DNA of 10,692 nt. It comes from Candidatus Rokuibacteriota bacterium (GTDB taxonomy: Bacteria; Methylomirabilota; Methylomirabilia; Rokubacteriales; CSP1-6). Below the pieces are notes generated by a model. That model was not told the origin of the DNA, searched no databases, and worked only from the letters and a program-made list of their open reading frames with translations. The stretch spans positions 1 through 10,692 of the forward strand of contig JACORX010000474.1 of the NCBI GenBank assembly GCA_016179165.1. Direction: 5' to 3'. Shown piece by piece: positions 6,522-10,692 of the stretch. Made by a program: the position numbers and the translations under genes. The stretch's first letter is position 1. Every line of letters begins with the position of its first letter.

Positions 6522-7312
6522 AGCCCGTCGCCGGGGCGATGCCCGGCAAGGCGCCGGGCGCACGCGTCGAGCCACTGGCGGACCGCCGCGGCGTCGGGCA
6601 GCCGCCAGCCCGCCGCGGTCTCGCCTGCGCCCACCTTCACCGACAGGCCGCCGTGACGGTTCACTACGGTGAACCCCTGCTCGTCGGTGAGGTCGTCGCC
6701 AATAAAGATGGCAACGCGGCCCGCAAACGGCGGCTCGGCCATGAAGTCGGCGATCGCCATGCCCTTGTCCCGCCCGCCCGGCCGGATCTCGTAGACCAGC
6801 CGGCCCGGCTGACAGGTCCACGCGGCGCCCAGCGCCCCCGCGGCCCGGGACACCGCGCTCTCGACGGTCTCGCGCAGCTCGGGACGGAGCCGGAAGTGGA
6901 GGGCGAGGCTGATGCCCTTGTCCTCGAGCAGCACCCCAGGGTGCTCAGCGGTGAAACCTGCGAGTTCCCCGGCGACGCGCCGCAGCCCGTCGGCGAGCAC
7001 GGGGTGCAGGTGGTAGGTGCCGTCCGCCCGGCGCCGCTCGGCGCCGTGCTGGCCCGCGGCGGGGAGCACCAGGGGCGCGAACAGCCGGTCCACGTCGCTG
7101 ACCGCGCGCCCGCTGATGAGGGCCACCGCGCCGTCGCTGGCGTGGACGAGGCGCGCGAGCGTCTCGGTCAGCTCCGGGCTGACGTGGACGCCCGCAGGAC
7201 GATCAGCATACTCGAGCAGTGTCCCGTCAACATCGAGGAAGAAGGCCCAGCCCGGCCCCGCCTCGGGCGCCGGCCACGGGGGCGGGGTCAGAGGTTCCGA
7301 CGACCGGACCAT
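6518..7312 (-). CDS. otsB: Trehalose-6-phosphate phosphatase
   Basis: This encodes 264 residues, normal for OtsB. It removes the phosphate from trehalose-6-phosphate to release trehalose in the cytoplasm. HAD-superfamily motifs are in order: FFLDVDGTLL with nucleophile D27, acid/base D29 and T31; ALISGRA at about residue 66; GRDKGMAIADF with K183; and GDDLTDEQGF (G205-E211), whose acids bind magnesium. The ATG at 7312 is chosen because it gives a short tail before the DVDGT strand and leaves 43 bp after otsA. The frame is open up to an ATG at 7399, but that would overlap otsA by 44 bp and add low-complexity sequence. The Shine-Dalgarno match at 7312 is weak, so translation may depend on ribosomes arriving from otsA. 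The stop codon TGA (6518-6520) shares bases with the GTG start of the GH15 gene. Confidence 0.93.
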   Translation of the reverse strand: MVRSSEPLTPPPWPAPEAGPGWAFFLDVDGTLLEYADRPAGVHVSPELTETLARLVHASDGAVALISGRAVSDVDRLFAPLVLPAAGQHGAERRRADGTYHLHPVLADGLRRVAGELAGFTAEHPGVLLEDKGISLALHFRLRPELRETVESAVSRAAGALGAAWTCQPGRLVYEIRPGGRDKGMAIADFMAEPPFAGRVAIFIGDDLTDEQGFTVVNRHGGLSVKVGAGETAAGWRLPDAAAVRQWLDACARRLAGHRPGDGL

Positions 7313-7355
7313 CGCGCCTGGGCAACTGGGGGGATCAGGGCCCGTCCGTCCCGGC

Positions 7356-9614
7356 TCACCGAAGCGGCACCGTCGGGTCCAGACCCCCGCGCCCGCCAAC
7401 GCGGGCGGCCAGCCGCCGCCGCTGCCGTACGCGCGCGGCGTCGATCAGCATGCGGCCCGCCCAGCGGTACACGTTGAACTCCTGGACCAGGGCGCGCATG
7501 CTGCGCATGCGGTCGCGCTGCTCCCCCGGCGTCATGGTGAGAGCGACGTGCAGCGCGGCAGCCGACTGTTCGGTGTCGTAGGGGTTCACGATGAGGGCTT
7601 CGGCGAGCTCCCGTGCCGCCCCGGTGAACTGCGAGAGGATCAGCACGCCGCGCTCGTCGTCGCGGGCGGCCACGAACTCCTTGGCCACCAGATTCATCCC
7701 GTCGTGCAGGCTGCTCACGTAGCAGAGGTCGGCGGCCCGGTAGTAGGTGTACACCTCGCTCGGGTCGTGGTGCTGCACCCGGAGCACGATGGGCTCGTAG
7801 CCAGGGCGCCCGAAGCGCCGGTTCACACGTTCGGCGGCCGCGCGCACCCGGACCTCCAAGCTCTGGTACTCGTCGATGCTCGACCGCGACGGGGCGGCGA
7901 TCTGCACGAAGGCGAAGCGGCCGTGCCATTCAGGCTCCACCTCGAGCAGCCGCTCGACGGCAGCGAAACGCTCGAGGATGCCCTTGGTGTAGTCGAGCCG
8001 GTCCACCCCCACGCCGAGGAGCAGGTCGGCGGGCAACCCCAGCGCGTGCCGGACGTCGGCGCGGCACTGGGCCACCGGCGGCTGCCCGGCCAGGGGCGCG
8101 GGCGGCCACTCGATCGAGATCGGGTAGCGATGCACCTCGGTGGCTTCGCCTCCGTAGGAGACGGTGAACGTCTCACGATCGACGCGCGCCTCGAGGTAGC
8201 GGTCCACGCTGTCGAAGAAGTTATTGCAGTGGAACTGCGTGTGGAACCCGAGAATGGAAGAGCCGAGGAGGCCCTCCAGGATCTCCTCGCGCCACGGGCA
8301 GATGCCGAACGCCTCGGGGTTGGGCCATGGGATGTGCCAGAACGTGACGATGGTCGCCTCGGGCAGGCGCTCGCGGATGAGGCGGGGGAGCAGGGCAAAG
8401 TGGTAGTCCTGCACCAGCACGAGCGGGCTGGCGGTCCGCGCCTCCTGCTCGACGACGTCGGCGAAGCGCCGGTTCACCGTTTCGTAGTGACGCCAGTCCG
8501 GGGTCCGGAAGGTCGGCCGCGTGTGGGCGATGTGGCAGAGCGGCCACAGGCCCTCGTTGGCGAACCCGTAGTAGTACCCCGCCTCCTCCGCCTCGGAGAG
8601 CCAGACGCGGCGGAGGCGGTACTCGGGTGCGCCCGGCGGGACCCGCAACGAGTCGGTGGCGTCTACGGTCTCGCGGTCTGCGCCGCCGGAGCCGTGGGCG
8701 ATCCAGGTGCCCGCGCACGCGCGCATGACCGGTTCCAGGGCGGTAACGAGGCCGCTCGCCGGGCGCTGGACGTCGATCCGGTCGCCGCGCCGGACGTGAA
8801 TGTACGGCTCGCGGTTGGAGACGCTCAGGACCTCGTCGCCCTTCAGGTCCTCCCGCAGGATCCGCCTCAGCGCCTCGGGCTCCCAGCGGACCTGCGCCTC
8901 ATCCCGCGCTCGGCGGTCGGACGCGAGATCCTGCACCAGCGCGGCGAGGTCGCGCGCGATCGGCCGCAGCTCGCGCGCGTGGGACGGGGCCTGCCCCGTC
9001 AGCCCCTGCCCGCGGATCAAAGCCGTGGTCCCCGCCATCCAGCCGCGCCAGGAAAGCTCCGCAATGACCACGGTGATCAGCGCCACGACCGCCCCGATGC
9101 CCGCGAAGAGGTAGACCACGTAGCGCTTGGTGTCCGCGCTGCGCCGCTCGATGAAGCTCATGTCGTGGACGATCAGCAGCGAGCCGAGGTGCGCGCCGTC
9201 CAGGACGATCGGGGCGGTGGCGACGTGGAGGGACCCGCGCGCGTGGGTGACCAGCCGGCCCGCCACCCCCGCGGCCGCCGGCGCGTCCGGGCAGCGCACC
9301 TCGGAGGGGAGCAACTCCGTCCGGTAGAGCCGCGCACCGAAAGCATCGCAGTAGCCGAGGGCGAACAGACGTTCATCCTTGATCACCCGGGTGAGAAACG
9401 CGTGCACGCGCTGCACGCGGATTCGGTCCCGCGTCTGATCCGTGAGGAGCTCGACGAGCGGCTCCTCGACCGCGGTCGCGACCAGGCGCGCCCGGATGTC
9501 GAGGTCGCGGACGAACCAGCGGAGCGTGAGCTCATCCACCAAGGGCACGACGGCGTACGCGATGGCGGCCAGCGCCAGCGCCAGCGGCACGAGGAAACGC
9601 AGTGAGCGTCGCAT
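7356..9614 (-). CDS. otsA: Membrane-anchored trehalose-6-phosphate synthase (GT20) fused to an N-terminal sensor-like module
   Basis: This encodes 752 residues against about 470 for E. coli OtsA. The GT20 core (about 260-735) transfers glucose from UDP- or another NDP-glucose to glucose-6-phosphate. Residues known to bind ligands in E. coli OtsA are conserved with matching spacing: R268 in LSVSNREP, the YYYGF...LWP pair, D403 in VQDYH, H427 in FWHIPWP, R539 and K544 in DRLDYTKG, and D638 and E646 in HDGMNLVAKEF. The extra N-terminus has a hydrophobic helix (about 7-26), a ~138-residue segment predicted outside the membrane with only two cysteines (C89, C108), a second helix (about 165-185) and a HAMP-like linker (about 190-240, ending ELRPIARDLAALVQDL). 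The ATG at 9614 precedes the first helix directly; its Shine-Dalgarno match is weak. The core belongs to a branch with the WIAHGSGGADRETVDA signature, so a related acceptor such as glycerol-3-phosphate cannot be ruled out, although the otsB neighbour favours trehalose. It is the first gene of the otsA-otsB-GH15 operon. Confidence 0.95.
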   Translation of the reverse strand: MRRSLRFLVPLALALAAIAYAVVPLVDELTLRWFVRDLDIRARLVATAVEEPLVELLTDQTRDRIRVQRVHAFLTRVIKDERLFALGYCDAFGARLYRTELLPSEVRCPDAPAAAGVAGRLVTHARGSLHVATAPIVLDGAHLGSLLIVHDMSFIERRSADTKRYVVYLFAGIGAVVALITVVIAELSWRGWMAGTTALIRGQGLTGQAPSHARELRPIARDLAALVQDLASDRRARDEAQVRWEPEALRRILREDLKGDEVLSVSNREPYIHVRRGDRIDVQRPASGLVTALEPVMRACAGTWIAHGSGGADRETVDATDSLRVPPGAPEYRLRRVWLSEAEEAGYYYGFANEGLWPLCHIAHTRPTFRTPDWRHYETVNRRFADVVEQEARTASPLVLVQDYHFALLPRLIRERLPEATIVTFWHIPWPNPEAFGICPWREEILEGLLGSSILGFHTQFHCNNFFDSVDRYLEARVDRETFTVSYGGEATEVHRYPISIEWPPAPLAGQPPVAQCRADVRHALGLPADLLLGVGVDRLDYTKGILERFAAVERLLEVEPEWHGRFAFVQIAAPSRSSIDEYQSLEVRVRAAAERVNRRFGRPGYEPIVLRVQHHDPSEVYTYYRAADLCYVSSLHDGMNLVAKEFVAARDDERGVLILSQFTGAARELAEALIVNPYDTEQSAAALHVALTMTPGEQRDRMRSMRALVQEFNVYRWAGRMLIDAARVRQRRRLAARVGGRGGLDPTVPLR

Positions 9615-9785
9615 TCAGCGGATCCCGGACTCCGACATCATCGCGCGCGGGACTCTACTCCCCCGACGGCCGATTCATCCCACGATACCGTAGGCCGCAG
9701 CCTGCGTCCATTCCATTCGACGGCCGGCGGCGGTGCGTCCGTCCTGCCGGCGCTCCAGCGGACGTCGGCCGCCGCATACCCGTAT
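9615..9785. other. 171-bp spacer between the antiporter gene and otsA
   Basis: No gene is visible. On the antiporter side, GC-rich inverted repeats can fold on the - strand: GCGGCGG pairs with CCGCCGC around an inner CGTCC/GGACG stem. No T-run follows, so this is not a clear terminator, and readthrough from the antiporter into otsA is possible. The otsA-side half contains the candidate promoter described separately. Confidence 0.45.
9682..9710 (-). promoter_or_regulatory. Candidate sigma70-type promoter for the otsA-otsB-GH15 operon
   Basis: On the - strand, TGGACG (9705-9710, 4 of 6 matches to TTGACA) is followed after 17 bp by TATCGT (9682-9687, 4 of 6 matches to TATAAT). Transcription would start near 9675 and give a leader of about 60 nt before the otsA ATG. 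It lies in the only gap between the antiporter and otsA. Partial matches of this kind are expected by chance, so this remains a candidate. Confidence 0.42.
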
Positions 9786-10692
9786 TCACTCACGCCGACG
9801 CCGCGCCTTCTTTTCGCGGTAGAGAGCCTTGAGCCCTGGTGGCGCCGCGAACGTCGTGAGAATCACCACGACCACGAGTGCCGAGTACAAGTCCTGAGCG
9901 ATCACTCCCGCCGACAGACCGGCCCCGGCGAAAATCAGGCCGACTTCGCCGCGTGGCACCATGCCCACCCCGACCACCCACCGACGTACGGCTTTCTGGT
10001 AGACCGCAAGGCCCGCGGCCAGTTTCGAGGCGACCGCGACGGCGGTCAGGAGCATTGCGATGCCGAATTGCGCGTGCTCCGCGAACGGGTTCAGCATCCC
10101 GGGCTGGACCTTCATCCCCACGCTGACGAAGAAGATCGGGACGAACAGGTCAGCGACCGGCTTGATGCGGTCCTCGATGTGTTCGCGTCGCTCTGTCGTC
10201 GCCAAGACCAGCCCGGCGGCGAACGCCCCAATGATCGTCGCCAGTCCGACCAGGTCCGCGAGCGCGGCAAGCGCCACCGCGAAGACGACCGAGTAGACGA
10301 TGAGGGTGCCGCGCGCCTTCATCCGTCCTATCCAACCCATGATGGCCGGGGCAAGACGAATCCCGACCAGGATCGCGACCACCAGGAAGACGGTCGCCTT
10401 CCCTGTGAGCAGGCCGACGGCGGCAAGGGACACGCCTCCAGTCTGCGCGATCCCTGTGACGACCGCCAGAATGATCAGGCCCAGGATGTCATCCACGACC
10501 GCCGCCCCGAGCACCACCCTGGCGGCAGCATCCTGAAGCCGCCCGAGATCAGCGAACACACGAGCCGTGATACCCCCGCTGGTGGCGGTGAGGGTCGCGC
10601 CGACGAAGACGGCCAGGAGCGCCGAGTGGCCGAACCAGCGCATGACGCCGAAGCCGAGGGCCAATGGCAGTAGCACTCCGACCACTGCAACA
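9786..10692 (-). CDS. Cation/proton antiporter of the CPA2 family (N-terminus outside window)
   Basis: The frame runs from the right edge of the window to a TGA at 9786-9788 and gives 301 complete codons of a protein that is usually about 380-420 residues, so roughly the first 100 residues lie beyond the edge. An internal GTG at 10685 is unlikely to be the true start, because the frame stays open and the first family helices would be missing. Hallmarks are TSGGITARVFADLG, VVDDILGLIIL with the paired aspartates that carry the ions in NapA-type exchangers, DLFVPIFFVSVGM, and VPRGEVGLIFAGAGLS near the C-terminus. At least eight hydrophobic helices can be counted. There is no C-terminal TrkA/RCK regulatory domain, since the chain ends in a short basic tail (REKKARRRRE). 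It should exchange Na+ or K+ for H+ across the inner membrane. It lies 171 bp upstream of otsA on the same strand, which fits a shared role in osmotic or ionic stress. Confidence 0.93.
   Translation of the reverse strand, partial: VAVVGVLLPLALGFGVMRWFGHSALLAVFVGATLTATSGGITARVFADLGRLQDAAARVVLGAAVVDDILGLIILAVVTGIAQTGGVSLAAVGLLTGKATVFLVVAILVGIRLAPAIMGWIGRMKARGTLIVYSVVFAVALAALADLVGLATIIGAFAAGLVLATTERREHIEDRIKPVADLFVPIFFVSVGMKVQPGMLNPFAEHAQFGIAMLLTAVAVASKLAAGLAVYQKAVRRWVVGVGMVPRGEVGLIFAGAGLSAGVIAQDLYSALVVVVILTTFAAPPGLKALYREKKARRRRE

Noticed and set aside
6522..6821. 100-residue N-terminal extension of the GH15 gene
   Set aside because: This part overlaps otsB in another frame, is Arg/Gly-rich, and ends exactly where the conserved GH15 N-terminus and the GTGA coupling begin.
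7313..7399. Longer otsB start at 7399
   Set aside because: It would overlap the otsA end by 44 bp, and the added 29 residues are unlike OtsB sequence. The ATG at 7312 gives a normal length, although its ribosome binding site is weak.
7017..9605. Long open frame of 862 codons on the + strand opposite otsA
   Set aside because: It lies wholly antisense to a strongly supported gene. The translation is low-complexity, rich in Arg, Pro, Gly and Ala and without family motifs. Such frames arise from high GC content in the complementary strand.
1..10692. CRISPR array, tRNA/rRNA gene, insertion sequence, phage or defence genes
   Set aside because: I saw no regularly spaced repeats, cloverleaf-like sequence, transposase or nuclease motifs. 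Nearly all of the window is explained by nine metabolic or transport genes.

Overview
This window is very GC-rich, with strong G/C bias at third codon positions and tightly packed genes. It contains a tungsten-type aldehyde ferredoxin oxidoreductase, a PHBH-type flavin monooxygenase, a VOC protein, a trehalose operon and a CPA2 antiporter. This fits an environmental bacterium from soil or subsurface, for example the Rokubacteria/Methylomirabilota or a deltaproteobacterial-type lineage. The placement is inference from composition and gene content; no marker gene is present. I see no tRNA, rRNA, CRISPR array, insertion sequence or phage gene.

Layout. Positions 1-2759 are on the + strand: the C-terminal 369 residues of an aldehyde ferredoxin oxidoreductase (its N-terminus lies upstream of the window), then a two-gene unit of a small EthD-like protein and an FAD-dependent monooxygenase. 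Only 23 bp separate this block from the convergent - strand genes. All the rest is on the - strand. Reading in the direction of transcription (right to left), it holds a CPA2-type cation/proton antiporter (N-terminus beyond the right edge), a 171-bp gap with a candidate promoter, then the operon otsA - otsB - GH15. After a 188-bp gap with a second candidate promoter come a two-gene unit of a VOC/glyoxalase-like protein and a class A beta-lactamase-fold serine hydrolase.

How the genes may work together. OtsA makes trehalose-6-phosphate (or a related glucosyl phosphate), OtsB removes the phosphate, and the GH15 enzyme, whose start codon overlaps the otsB stop codon, could hydrolyse trehalose or an alpha-glucan. 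The adjacent antiporter on the same strand suggests an osmotic or ionic stress locus.

The most unusual item is OtsA itself. About 260 residues precede an intact GT20 catalytic core. They consist of a transmembrane helix, a ~138-residue extracytoplasmic domain with just two cysteines, a second transmembrane helix and a HAMP-like linker. This is the layout of a membrane receptor, with a sugar-phosphate synthase where a kinase or cyclase would normally be. It suggests that an external signal may control osmolyte synthesis directly. Second-tier observations are a beta-lactamase-fold protein without the omega-loop glutamate or a signal peptide, and a monooxygenase unit whose codon usage differs from its neighbours.
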